A model generated the notes under the pieces. That model had not been told where the DNA came from. It ran no database searches and saw nothing but the letters and a program-made list of their open reading frames with translations. DNA of 64,000 bases, taken from Legionella fairfieldensis ATCC 49588. GTDB taxonomy: Bacteria; Pseudomonadota; Gammaproteobacteria; Legionellales; Legionellaceae. The stretch covers positions 45,514 through 109,513 of the forward strand of contig NZ_JHYC01000009.1 of assembly GCF_000621525.1 (NCBI RefSeq), written 5' to 3'. This document shows positions 37,372 through 45,324 of this stretch, piece after piece (within the stretch, counting starts at the first letter, position 1; the number at the start of each line of letters is the position of its first letter). Made by a program: the position numbers and the translations under genes.

Positions 37372-37629
37372 TTAACGCCACCATGGTTGTGAAGATCTAA
37401 TCCGGCCTGCCAGAGAACTTCTAAGCCAGCGCAAAAAAACAGGTACAGTAAAGCCATAATGCTCAATAATTCCGAAAAATACAGCCGAAACTAACACCAG
37501 CACCCCTGTCCAAACCCGAATATGCATTAAGAACAGAAAAATCGGGAACGCAGCTCTGGCATCAACTAGAAAAAAACGAGCACTCCTTGCTGAATCACGC
37601 CAATGGGATGTCTGAGAAAAACTGGCCAT
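37372..37629 (-). CDS. icmT: Dot/Icm protein IcmT
   Basis: IcmT is a small inner-membrane component needed for effector export and, in L. pneumophila, for pore-dependent escape. The 85-aa product has the family start (THWRDSARSARFFLVDARAA) and two membrane segments (FPIFLFLMHIRVWTGVLVLV and VFFGIIEHYGFTVPVFLRWL), then a basic tail. It is the first gene of the operon running on the minus strand, with a recognisable promoter at 37663-37690. Confidence 0.96.
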   Translation of the reverse strand: MASFSQTSHWRDSARSARFFLVDARAAFPIFLFLMHIRVWTGVLVLVSAVFFGIIEHYGFTVPVFLRWLRSSLAGRIRSSQPWWR

Positions 37630-37662
37630 AACCGCCTCAAAATAATCTTCTTTATATGATCA

Positions 37663-37690
37663 AGTATATCTATCGAACTTAAGAATTCAA
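37663..37690 (-). promoter_or_regulatory. Putative sigma-70 promoter of icmT-icmS
   Basis: On the minus strand TTGAAT (37685-37690) and TATACT (37663-37668) are separated by 16 bases, with the ATG of icmT 34 bases past the -10. A GAATTC-like dyad (GAATTCTTAAGTTC) lies in the spacer. No other candidate in the 175-base gap before icmT is as good. Confidence 0.55.
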
Positions 37691-37804
37691 GAAGCAAGCG
37701 AGTAGAAAATTATCACCCTGTCCACAGAACCTAAACATTTGTTACAAATAATATGCGCCAGAACTTCATTCGCTGCTATTTATTCAATAGGCATGCCCCT
37801 TATT

Positions 37805-38008
37805 TTAACCCATGGGTAATGGTAATTGAGTGGGTTGCGGTGGTGTTGAACTCAGCATACTGATAATCAACAAAACAAAGAATCCCATTACAGACACGTA
37901 ACAGATAAATTTCGCTATAAATATAGCGGTTGACGAGGTTTGATCTTTATAGCCATACCATGCTGAAACAAGCGCCACTGAGAGAGAAAAAAAAATCCAT
38001 TTTAGCAT
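37805..38008 (-). CDS. Small DUF1328-like membrane protein
   Basis: This is a 67-aa protein with two hydrophobic segments (IFFSLSVALVSAWYGY and IAKFICYVSVMGFFVLLIISML) and a Pro-rich tail (TPPQPTQLPLPMG). The pattern, start and helix spacing match the DUF1328/YtjA family of tiny membrane proteins. The tail is longer than usual. AGGGGAAG precedes the ATG. The function of the family is unknown. It lies upstream of the icmT promoter on the same strand but is probably a separate unit. Confidence 0.75.
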   Translation of the reverse strand: MLKWIFFSLSVALVSAWYGYKDQTSSTAIFIAKFICYVSVMGFFVLLIISMLSSTPPQPTQLPLPMG

Positions 38009-38082
38009 TTACTTCCCCTGTCTATCGTTTCATTCTTCTTAAATTTAGCCTGGCTACGTGATAATCGATAGCTATAAACCAG

Positions 38083-38232
38083 CTACTTTCGATGCTGAAC
38101 TTTTTTTATTTTTTCCGCATAATTTTTATTAAACTCAGTACCGGCTAAATTACTTGGTTTATTTTTAACACAGTTTTTATTTGCTCTTTCTACTGCAAAA
38201 GGCTGTGGATTCATATAATTCTTGTCGTTCAT
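38083..38232 (-). CDS. Small basic hypothetical protein
   Basis: This 49-aa frame starts with ATG at 38232, preceded by an excellent GAGGAG site six bases upstream, and ends with TAG at 38083-38085. The product is hydrophilic and basic, Asn/Lys-rich (MNDKNYMNPQPFAVERANK at the start, EKIKKVQHRK at the end). No family is recognised. The strong ribosome site and clean frame favour a real gene. It sits between the DUF1328-like gene and another small gene, all on the minus strand. Confidence 0.6.
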   Translation of the reverse strand: MNDKNYMNPQPFAVERANKNCVKNKPSNLAGTEFNKNYAEKIKKVQHRK

Positions 38233-38312
38233 AACATTCTCCTCACTATAAAAAGTATAGTTGAAGTTAAATGCAAATTAAGAGCATAGGCTAATTAGCT
38301 GGATTTCCCGGC

Positions 38313-38346
38313 CCGTTCGGCTTGAAGAAGGTTTCAAGCCAAGCGG
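38313..38346. terminator. Extended hairpin between two small genes
   Basis: GGCTTGAA (38319-38326) pairs perfectly with TTCAAGCC (38333-38340) around a 6-base loop. The stem extends outward through CCGTTC / AAGCGG with two mismatches to 14 positions. There is no T run, so Rho-independent termination is unlikely; a regulatory or stabilising structure is possible. Confidence 0.5.
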
Positions 38347-38390
38347 AAGGGGGAAAATGAAGAATATGACAAGGTTAACTACCAGGTAAA

Positions 38391-38603
38391 TCAATTTTTT
38401 GGGACAAGCTTGGGATTTTTCTGAGGGACAAGACAATTTGCTATAATATTCGCCAACTCATTCTGATTAGTAGCCTTGGATTGAGGGGCTAATTGCGGTA
38501 CATCAACAGCGTATTCCGCATCAATTCCCGCTTCCTCTACTCTCTTGGTGTTTGAGTGAGTGGCAAGCAGTTCATTTAACATTTTTTCTGTGCTATTTGA
38601 CAT
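38391..38603 (-). CDS. Small hypothetical protein
   Basis: This is a 70-aa soluble protein, mildly acidic, with a helical N-terminal half (STEKMLNELLATHSN) and a C-terminus with NIIANCLVPQKNPKLVPKN. No family is recognised. ATG 38603 is preferred, with GGTGGA seven bases upstream; an in-frame start at 38618 has no such site. It reads toward the other small genes and icmT and has no visible partner. Confidence 0.55.
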   Translation of the reverse strand: MSNSTEKMLNELLATHSNTKRVEEAGIDAEYAVDVPQLAPQSKATNQNELANIIANCLVPQKNPKLVPKN

Positions 38604-38959
38604 CAATAATTCCACCAACCAATTTTATAGCTTTATAGTATCAAAGAAACATTAAGGCTTTATTAGGTGTTTTTCAATGGACTGTTAAAAATTTGCGCAA
38701 AACAACAATTCAAAGCGTAACGAAATTGCCGACGACAGTAGACAATTCGTATCAAGGGTGTTGTTTGTCCGGTCAACGTATTGATCCCCTTATTGATGGG
38801 GCACAATGATATCACGCAGAGGCGAACAGGCTAATTATTTCTCTAAATTGTGGAGCATAATTAAAGCACTGATGCAAAGCCTTACAATAACTTAACAAAC
38901 AATCTTCTGTATTTGCGCTACTATTATTGAATAAATTTTAAACTTATATTGAGCATAAA
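38604..38959. other. Intergenic gap with no gene
   Basis: No gene was seen. The gap separates two divergently read genes, so both promoters lie here. There is a small hairpin CCCC-(8)-GGGG near 38785-38800 within a slightly GC-richer patch (about 38700-38840), and AT-rich sequence with TACTATTAT-type -10 candidates before 38960. Confidence 0.45.
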
Positions 38960-40681
38960 ATGCGCCAATACAATGAAGATGAAGCACGATTACAGGCGTG
39001 GAGAAATCATCTCAATTCGGTCGAAACGAATCGAAAACTAAAAAACGAACTTTTGAATATTCTTAATCAAGAAGAAGAAACTTTTTTGATTTTGGAAAAT
39101 TTTAATAAAAAAAGAGAGAAGCTATTAAGTAACGAACATGGTCAAGGTTTTGCCTGGACGCCTTCTTTCAACTGGTTTTGGATTATTTTGTCTCTTTTTT
39201 TACCCTCTTTCCGGAAAAACCCTACCGGGTCACGGTTAAGAGAAGCGCTACAGGAAGAACCGGCACGTCCTGATATTATTGTATTCGGTAACTCAGAAAA
39301 AGAAATACCCGTTACTACTCAATTACTTGATAATTCAACGTATGAAGAAGCACTTTTTAATGCTCCTCACAAAGCACTCGGTGATCTTCTAACCCGTATT
39401 AACAATTTGAAAATTAATAATTCCGAAAGCCTGGATGTTATTCTCGAACGCCTTTACGCCATAAAATACAGGCTAACTCCTGATTACTACCAAACAATTT
39501 TAACCGAACTTTTTCGTGAGCATCCTGTTGCAACGCTTGGTTATTATTACAATCACTATGTTGCCAATAATAATGACCTTCCTGAGGCCCATGAGTTTAT
39601 AGAACACCATTTAATGGGTGAGGCATTAATGGCGCTCTTCATTTTACCTTTTGATACAATTAATCCTATTGGGGGAACTAATCCTAATCCGTGTATTTTT
39701 GAAGTACAAAGAATACTCCTCTTATTAGCATTAGAAAGTAAAATACCACCCCTCTCTCTAAATAGTTTTCTTACAAGCATGAAAGAAGAAGGGATCGATA
39801 AGTCTGAGCTTCCTTCACAACTGAACAATCAACTTTTCTCTCTTCTTTTTACAAATTTAAACACTACAGGAAAAGACGAGTCAGAAAAACTAAAAGAACA
39901 AAAGGAATTAAAAGGAGAAATTAACAACTTACTGCAAACTGCAACAAATTTTAAGACGTCTGACCAATTACTCCACGCGATTTTTTCCAGCAATAAATTA
40001 AACCTTGATAAACAGCAACCTCTTATGGTTCAGGTCGCAAGACAAGCTTGCGAGTTACTCTTGGAAAAAAGTGAGCAACGAGAGCAAAATACAGGACACC
40101 CTGTGTATGAATTTCTAATGTGGCTTAGCGAGCAAATATTAAACAGCAAAAAGGATGTGGATGAGGCTATAAATAAGAGCGATCCCAATAGCGAAGCTCA
40201 TCGTTTCAATCGCCCTGCCGTTAGCACCGCTTTGCTTAGCCCTTACATCCACGGCTCACAAATACCTGAAAATTATCAACGATCCACGCATTATGCGACA
40301 ATAGTTATAATGAATTATTTATCATCAAGAGGAAAAGAGGATAAATCCATTCATGATTCTTTTGCTTCAGAGCACGCTATCAAAACCTTTAATGAGGATA
40401 AGATGGTACGTAAAAACCCCTTAAAGAACGAGGAAATTCACTGGTTTGTTTATTACATTAGCCGTATTAGCCCCGAACTCGCCGAAAAAGCCAAAGCCTG
40501 TATTTTAAATTTACAGGTGGCCACCAGTGAATCCAATTCTCATCCCTCTGCCCTGGTGCATACAGCAAAACACTCCTTCAAACGTGAAAAAACAACCGAT
40601 AATTGCCATTTTTTTAAATCGCCCAAACCAACCTCCGAAGAAAATTTGGCAGAAAAGAAACCTGCCCCCACTAATCATTAA
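38960..40681 (+). CDS. Large hypothetical protein, candidate Dot/Icm effector
   Basis: This is a 573-aa hydrophilic protein of no recognised family. It has an N-terminal charged coiled-coil-like stretch (about 5-55) and one hydrophobic segment (about 74-87, NWFWIILSLFLPSF) that could anchor it. A long helical, Leu-rich region (about 100-500) follows, and then a Lys/Pro/Glu tail (TSEENLAEKKPAPTNH) like that of some Dot/Icm substrates. No signal peptide was seen. It is followed on the same strand by a TVP38-family gene. Context near the icm locus and its composition suggest an effector, but this is inference. No catalytic motif was found by eye. Confidence 0.6.
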   Translation: MRQYNEDEARLQAWRNHLNSVETNRKLKNELLNILNQEEETFLILENFNKKREKLLSNEHGQGFAWTPSFNWFWIILSLFLPSFRKNPTGSRLREALQEEPARPDIIVFGNSEKEIPVTTQLLDNSTYEEALFNAPHKALGDLLTRINNLKINNSESLDVILERLYAIKYRLTPDYYQTILTELFREHPVATLGYYYNHYVANNNDLPEAHEFIEHHLMGEALMALFILPFDTINPIGGTNPNPCIFEVQRILLLLALESKIPPLSLNSFLTSMKEEGIDKSELPSQLNNQLFSLLFTNLNTTGKDESEKLKEQKELKGEINNLLQTATNFKTSDQLLHAIFSSNKLNLDKQQPLMVQVARQACELLLEKSEQREQNTGHPVYEFLMWLSEQILNSKKDVDEAINKSDPNSEAHRFNRPAVSTALLSPYIHGSQIPENYQRSTHYATIVIMNYLSSRGKEDKSIHDSFASEHAIKTFNEDKMVRKNPLKNEEIHWFVYYISRISPELAEKAKACILNLQVATSESNSHPSALVHTAKHSFKREKTTDNCHFFKSPKPTSEENLAEKKPAPTNH

Positions 40682-40801
40682 ATTGACCAAACTTGCATTA
40701 AGTATGAAAATACACCGCTATTAAAGCGAGTAGTAACAAAAATTATTGTGCAGCTATTCACTCTTGCTCAAAGCATCACAGTGTAATAAAGTGTCTGCCA
40801 T

Positions 40802-41485
40802 GTGGCTTACAAACAACAATCAATGAAAACGCTTTGTATCGTTTTAACGATAGCAACGTTTATTGTCTGTGCGACTATTTTCCAACATAATGCGCCTCTT
40901 ATCCTTAACTGTATTAAAGACGCGGGCTGGTTGGCGCCTGTTCTTTTTCTATTGCTTTATATTCTCGCGACCATCCTGCTGCTACCCACCATGGTATTAA
41001 CACTGGCTGGCGGCGCATTATTTGGTCCTCTGCCGGGTACTTTATTTAATTTAACAGGGGCGACTCTCGGAGCGGCCTGTGCTTTTTGTATTAGTCGCCA
41101 TCTGGCTATTGATTGGGTATCATCTAAACGAGGATCTAATATTGATAAACTGATTACCGGTGTTGAACGCAATGGCTGGCAATTTGTAGCACTACTTCGT
41201 ATAGTCCCCATAATACCGTTTAATCTTGTTAATTACGGGCTAGGCGTCACCCACATCAAATTCAGCCATTACGTGATTACTACTTTTCTATTTTTAGCGC
41301 CTACTGAAATCATTTATACTTATTGTGGCCATGCCAGTATGGACATGCTGGTTCATTATACTCCTTCTTATAAAAATCTGAGTATTTTTACTTTACTTAT
41401 GTTGGGTCTTCTTTTTTTAATAGCAAGACTCTTTCGTTTTTTCACTAAAACTATTCGGGAAGAGAAGGGTTCTGGTAATCATTAG
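40802..41485 (+). CDS. TVP38/TMEM64 (DedA-like) family membrane protein
   Basis: This is a 227-aa inner-membrane protein with the SNARE-associated Golgi/VTT domain. The signature region reads LTLAGGALFGPLPGTLFNLT, followed by GATLGAACAFCISRH and later RIVPIIPFNLVNYGLGVTHI. Five or so membrane segments are visible. Members are proposed lipid scramblases or transporters. The start may be GTG 40802 or ATG 40823; neither has a strong ribosome site. Its 3' end overlaps that of the convergent aminotransferase by 35 bases. Confidence 0.9.
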   Translation: MAYKQQSMKTLCIVLTIATFIVCATIFQHNAPLILNCIKDAGWLAPVLFLLLYILATILLLPTMVLTLAGGALFGPLPGTLFNLTGATLGAACAFCISRHLAIDWVSSKRGSNIDKLITGVERNGWQFVALLRIVPIIPFNLVNYGLGVTHIKFSHYVITTFLFLAPTEIIYTYCGHASMDMLVHYTPSYKNLSIFTLLMLGLLFLIARLFRFFTKTIREEKGSGNH

Positions 41486-42281
41486 CCAATAGCGTTTGCA
41501 CGTGTTCGAACAGGGGGTGCTCACTAGTGAAAAAATGAGTATCAATGGACTGTATAGCGCGTATACCTTGCACAACATTACATGTAAAAGCAGCCTCTGC
41601 TTCATTCAAATTATCTTTATATAACTCATGCTCGGCACAGTCAATATCGTGTGCCTTACAAAGCGTTAACAAACGTTGTCTTATAATGCCTGCCAAGACT
41701 CCGCTATGTAGCGGAGGGGTCATTAAGCCATTATTTTTTATAATAAAAAGATTAGCCACGGTTGTCTCTGTGATTTGACCTTCCAGATTAAAAAACAACA
41801 CATCATCGGCACCTGCCGCCTGAGCTTGACGACGTGCTATAATTGCTTCCAGATAATTGATGGACTTATACTGATATATCGGATTTTTAGCATCTCTTAC
41901 CCATGAAGCACTGACCAAAGCAAGTGGCTGGCGGTCATGATGAACATAATCAAATGCGGTAAGAACAAGATGAGGCTGAGTGCCTCGCTCCAGCAGACCT
42001 CGGGGAGCACTTCCTGCGCTTAACACAGCCTTTAGCACGCCATCCCGTAACTGCTTTGACGCAATACAACTACCCAGTTTTTTCAACCACACATCCAGGG
42101 ATAAATCGAACGTGATTTTTAAAAAAATGGCAGCCTTTTGCAAACGTTGCCAATGATATTCAGGATAACAGGGTTTCCCATTAACAATCTTTATTGTCTC
42201 AAACAGCCCTTCTCCTAAAAAAATACGATCAGTCGTAGTATAGGGCGATGGCCCTTTAGAATCCTGAATAATAATACGCAT
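41451..42281 (-). CDS. pabC: Class IV aminotransferase, probable aminodeoxychorismate lyase
   Basis: This is a PLP enzyme of fold type IV, 276 aa. The expected start (TDRIFLGEGLFETIKIVNGK) and Arg-containing HWQRL are present. The catalytic Lys lies in YQYKSINYLEAIIAR, and the cofactor loop is GQITETTVANLFI. PabC makes p-aminobenzoate for folate, whereas D-amino-acid and branched-chain aminotransferases share the fold. The GLFET pattern and length favour PabC, though exact substrate is not certain. A small PA3496-like gene ends 10 bases upstream, so they may be co-transcribed. It is convergent with and overlaps the TVP38 gene. Confidence 0.85.
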   Translation of the reverse strand: MRIIIQDSKGPSPYTTTDRIFLGEGLFETIKIVNGKPCYPEYHWQRLQKAAIFLKITFDLSLDVWLKKLGSCIASKQLRDGVLKAVLSAGSAPRGLLERGTQPHLVLTAFDYVHHDRQPLALVSASWVRDAKNPIYQYKSINYLEAIIARRQAQAAGADDVLFFNLEGQITETTVANLFIIKNNGLMTPPLHSGVLAGIIRQRLLTLCKAHDIDCAEHELYKDNLNEAEAAFTCNVVQGIRAIQSIDTHFFTSEHPLFEHVQTLLANDYQNPSLPE

Positions 42282-42291
42282 TAGTATGAAA

Positions 42292-42489
42292 TTAATAATC
42301 TATAAAATCATCAAGTTCATCGCGTAACCGTTTTTCCTCTAACATATTTTCCAGACGGCGACGCGCATCTAAAGTAGACGCTTCATTCAAAACATCAACA
42401 TCGATATCCACATCAACAATATCGTCTTCGGTAGTTATAAATGCGTGAGGCTCAGTCAGATCATCCTCGTCTTCAAACATATCACTCAT
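42292..42489 (-). CDS. PA3496-family small acidic protein
   Basis: This is a 65-aa very acidic protein with a run of Asp/Val (DDIVDVDIDVDVLNEA) and an ending of charged helix (ARRRLENMLEEKRLRDELDD) plus FIDY. This pattern matches the PA3496 family of putative envelope-integrity proteins seen in gammaproteobacteria. AGAGGA precedes the ATG. It heads a two-gene unit with the class IV aminotransferase. Its biochemical role is unknown. Confidence 0.8.
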   Translation of the reverse strand: MSDMFEDEDDLTEPHAFITTEDDIVDVDIDVDVLNEASTLDARRRLENMLEEKRLRDELDDFIDY

Positions 42490-42828
42490 GTTATCCTCTC
42501 AGGGTTTAACTCACTTCCACACTTTGCTATTTTCAGAACACGTGTTAAAAACCGGTCCTGCAGCAAGCTCTCGTAAATTGACAGCTTATATACCCTATTT
42601 TTCTTATCATGCCTAGATGGTTAGAAAAAATTTTCGTTGCGGTTCAGTAATTTTTTCTTCAGTTAATGATAATTATTTACTCATTGAGTTAATTAATTTA
42701 TAATAATGAAAACAAATTGACTTATTTAAACAGCTACGCGTTTTTTACGCGGGTTATGTTATTATTCGTCAAAACAGGAAGTTGCTTGTTTCAAAGGAGT
42801 GCATTCATTTTTTGTAAGGTTTTAATAC
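42490..42828. other. AT-rich intergenic gap with no gene
   Basis: No gene was seen. The gap lies between divergent genes and should hold both promoters. It contains a palindromic TTAATTAA near 42691 and long A/T tracts. An AAGG ribosome site precedes the gene at 42829. Confidence 0.45.
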
Positions 42829-43695
42829 ATGTTCCGTCACGATTTAAGTCAAAAAGCGATCTCCAATAAAGATCACAACCAAAAATCCCCGAAACAGGCT
42901 CTTCCCATGTTTCCCTCCATTCCACATAAAGAAGAGGAATTGATAAATCAAAGCGAAACGAAACTACCAGTAGAATTGAAAACGCTGTTTGGCACCAAAT
43001 ATCAGGAAAAGCCCTTCAAAGCAATAGTAGCAGGCGTGGATAAAAGAAAACCGATCACACGTGATTGTGAGGTCACCAGATATCCTTTATCCCAGATCAT
43101 TAGTCTTATAACTCTAACTCAAGAAATAGATCAAAATCGCTCAAAACAGTCTGATGAAATAAAGCTTCGCTTTTTGGTTGATAGCCAATATCAGCTTTGG
43201 TGTGCGCCCGAGGGCGTCGCTAACAATTCCACCATACCAGCACATTGGAAATTAACCTTTCAACCGCGAACAAGCGCAATATGTCTGGCAGCTGGAGACC
43301 TGACTTTCATTACGCAAAATAACCAATGGATTTTAAAAGAAATTAACAATAAAAGTGGTGATTTTCAACCTGATTTTAGTGCATTAATTCTGCCACTTGG
43401 TATTATCGCATTACATGAAAATTTACCTTTTCAACTCAGTGAAATAATAGAACTCGAAGAGCAGGGAAAAACCCGGATTCAATCTCATTGGATTAACTTT
43501 AAACAGGTTGAAGAACAGCTAGGAGATTTCTTCGATGAGGAAACAAAAGATAAGTTAGGAAAGCAAGGTAAGGCTGAAGAAAAACATATCTATAAACCTG
43601 AACCTGAAAGAGGCGCTAAAAGACCTGCTTTCTTTGGAAAAAAGCCTGATGAGGAAGACAAGAAACCCTCTAGACGGCGATTAGAGATGAAATAA
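42829..43695 (+). CDS. Hypothetical protein with charged C-terminus (candidate effector)
   Basis: This is a 288-aa soluble protein of no recognised family. The N-terminal 55 residues are Lys/Gln-rich and look disordered. The middle (about 60-215) contains beta-strand patterns (IKLRFLVDSQYQLWCAPEG, LCLAAGDLTFITQ-like) that may form a beta-sandwich. The tail (about 240-288) alternates acidic and basic runs and ends in SRRRLEMK. No signal peptide was found. Such composition fits a Dot/Icm substrate, but a housekeeping role is equally possible. AAGG lies eight bases before the ATG. Confidence 0.55.
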   Translation: MFRHDLSQKAISNKDHNQKSPKQALPMFPSIPHKEEELINQSETKLPVELKTLFGTKYQEKPFKAIVAGVDKRKPITRDCEVTRYPLSQIISLITLTQEIDQNRSKQSDEIKLRFLVDSQYQLWCAPEGVANNSTIPAHWKLTFQPRTSAICLAAGDLTFITQNNQWILKEINNKSGDFQPDFSALILPLGIIALHENLPFQLSEIIELEEQGKTRIQSHWINFKQVEEQLGDFFDEETKDKLGKQGKAEEKHIYKPEPERGAKRPAFFGKKPDEEDKKPSRRRLEMK

Positions 43696-43761
43696 GAATC
43701 GACACGCAGGGAAGCAAAATATTGCGCATCAACCCATTAGATAATTCCTTCATAATTCATA

Positions 43762-43767
43762 TATAAT
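43762..43767 (+). promoter_or_regulatory. Putative -10 box of the 5-FTHF cycloligase gene
   Basis: A perfect TATAAT lies 75 bases before the ATG, with a poor -35 (TTAGAT at 19-base spacing). A small hairpin GAGTGA-ATTGAA-TCACTC follows in the predicted leader (about 43777-43794). Confidence 0.4.
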
Positions 43768-43841
43768 ACGCATTTGAGAGTGAATTGAATCACTCATCAA
43801 GCATCTACTAACAAATCCCTGAAAGGGAGAAGACAATTATC

Positions 43842-44417
43842 ATGTCTAATCAATTAAAATTTGCTCTACGGCGTAGTTGCCGACAGGTGCGTGAACGTTT
43901 ATCTCCGGCCTCTCAGCAGGCTGCATCCACACGAATTTGCGCTCGAATCCGTGCACTTGATCAATATCGTTATGCAAGGCGCATTGCGCTTTATCAGGCT
44001 ACGAATGGTGAAATTGATTTGCAAGCCATATGGAACTCAGCCCCTTTACATGGGAAATATTGCTATTTTCCAGTGCTTAACGACGATAAAACGCTGTTAT
44101 TTTTACCCGCTACCCCTGCAACCGCTTTTAGCGAAAACCGCTATGGCATTAAAGAACCCAATGTCGATAAAGCACTCGCTATTCCTCCTCAACAACTTGA
44201 TCTTATTTTTCTGCCTTTGGTTGTCTTTGACGATTATGGTACGCGTCTGGGGATGGGAGCAGGTTATTATGATCGGACTTTGGCTAAAAGAGAACATTCA
44301 GGATTGATAGGCGTTGCTTACGAATTCCAGCGCTATCCCTACATAGAGCCTTCAATCTGGGATGTGCCGCTCACCGCTGTCATCACCCCCAACACAATCT
44401 ACTGGAGTAAGAAATGA
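43842..44417 (+). CDS. ygfA: 5-formyltetrahydrofolate cyclo-ligase
   Basis: This enzyme converts 5-formyl-THF to 5,10-methenyl-THF with ATP. The 191-aa protein has the N-terminal Arg-rich start (ALRRSCRQVRERLSP) and the hallmark nucleotide/folate motif FDDYGTRLGMGAGYYDRTL. In many gammaproteobacteria it follows the 6S RNA gene; here only 146 bases precede it and no 6S RNA could be recognised. Its stop overlaps the next start by four bases (ATGA), so it is co-translated with the EVE-domain gene. Typical length and a confident call. Confidence 0.95.
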   Translation: MSNQLKFALRRSCRQVRERLSPASQQAASTRICARIRALDQYRYARRIALYQATNGEIDLQAIWNSAPLHGKYCYFPVLNDDKTLLFLPATPATAFSENRYGIKEPNVDKALAIPPQQLDLIFLPLVVFDDYGTRLGMGAGYYDRTLAKREHSGLIGVAYEFQRYPYIEPSIWDVPLTAVITPNTIYWSKK

Positions 44418-44881
44418 CGAAATACTGGTTAATGAAATCAGAACCTTCCTGTTTTAGCATTGATGATTTACGGACCTCCCCTCACCAGACTACTCCGTGG
44501 GATGGAGTGCGCAATTATCAGGCGCGCAACTTTATGCGTGATGAAATGTCCATTGGTGATTTGGTATTTTTTTATCATTCCAACTGTAATCCTCCTGGCA
44601 TTATTGGTATTGCAGAAGTGGTCAGCAATGCCTATCCTGATTACACCGCCTATGATCCTGACAGCGAACACCCTGATCCACGGAGTACACCGGACAATCC
44701 GCGCTGGTTTATGGTAGATATTCGCTTTAAAGAAAAATTTAAGGAACTTATCCCGCTTGATACTCTAAAACATTATACTGAACTTAAAAACATGCTTTTG
44801 TTAAGGAAAGGAAATCGTTTGTCTGTATTACCGGTCAGCCAAGATGAATGGTTATTTATTAACCAGGAGCTGGTTAATTAA
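44414..44881 (+). CDS. EVE-domain protein (THYN1-like)
   Basis: This is a 155-aa single-domain protein with the EVE/PUA-like fold used to bind modified bases. The signature start is YWLMKSEPSCFSIDDL, followed by WDGVRNYQARNFMRDEM and FYHSNCNPPGIIGIAEVV. Human THYN1 and bacterial EVE proteins bind modified cytosines in DNA or RNA; the native ligand here is unknown. It is co-translated with the folate cycloligase gene (ATGA overlap). Confidence 0.93.
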   Translation: MTKYWLMKSEPSCFSIDDLRTSPHQTTPWDGVRNYQARNFMRDEMSIGDLVFFYHSNCNPPGIIGIAEVVSNAYPDYTAYDPDSEHPDPRSTPDNPRWFMVDIRFKEKFKELIPLDTLKHYTELKNMLLLRKGNRLSVLPVSQDEWLFINQELVN

Positions 44882-44977
44882 CCTCATCGCTCCATTCATT
44901 GGTTAAAATCGCTGGAATTGACCTTCAAGCATTGCTAGACTATCTTCAGCAACTCTTAACAAGCAGGAAGATTAGTA

Positions 44978-45238
44978 ATGTTTGATCCAAAGCAATTTGA
45001 CGATTTAGCAAGAAAGCTGTTTGCCAGTTTACCTGCCAGTCTGCAGGATTTTGAAAAAGAAATTCAACAAAAATTCAAAGATATTCTTCAAGCCACTTTT
45101 GCCCGTATGGATTTGGTTACTCGGGAAGAGTTTGACATACAAACCAAAGTACTGGGAAGAACCCGGGAGAAACTTGATGAACTACAGGCAAAGGTAGATG
45201 CATTGATCGCAGCAAAAGGAAAAAAGACGTTGTCTTAA
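44978..45238 (+). CDS. ubiK: Ubiquinone biosynthesis accessory factor UbiK (YqiC/BMFP)
   Basis: This is an 86-aa helical protein with an N-terminal amphipathic membrane-association part (FDDLARKLFASLPASLQDF). A C-terminal coiled coil (EEFDIQTKVLGRTREKLDEL) fits the trimeric YqiC/BMFP family. UbiK supports ubiquinone synthesis by interacting with UbiJ. AGGAAG precedes the ATG. Its place just ahead of comM/yifB is a common gammaproteobacterial order. Length and pattern match. Confidence 0.92.
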   Translation: MFDPKQFDDLARKLFASLPASLQDFEKEIQQKFKDILQATFARMDLVTREEFDIQTKVLGRTREKLDELQAKVDALIAAKGKKTLS

Positions 45239-45324
45239 GCGCCTGTTATTATAAAATATAAAAAAGTCCAATCTGGCGTCAGATACTTGAAACAAGTTTC
45301 ATGCGCTAATAATCAGGAAGAATT

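Noticed and set aside
43696..43841. 6S RNA gene upstream of the 5-FTHF cycloligase
   Set aside because: Only 146 bases are available and no 6S-type closing stem and bubble could be traced. The small hairpin near 43777-43794 does not suffice.
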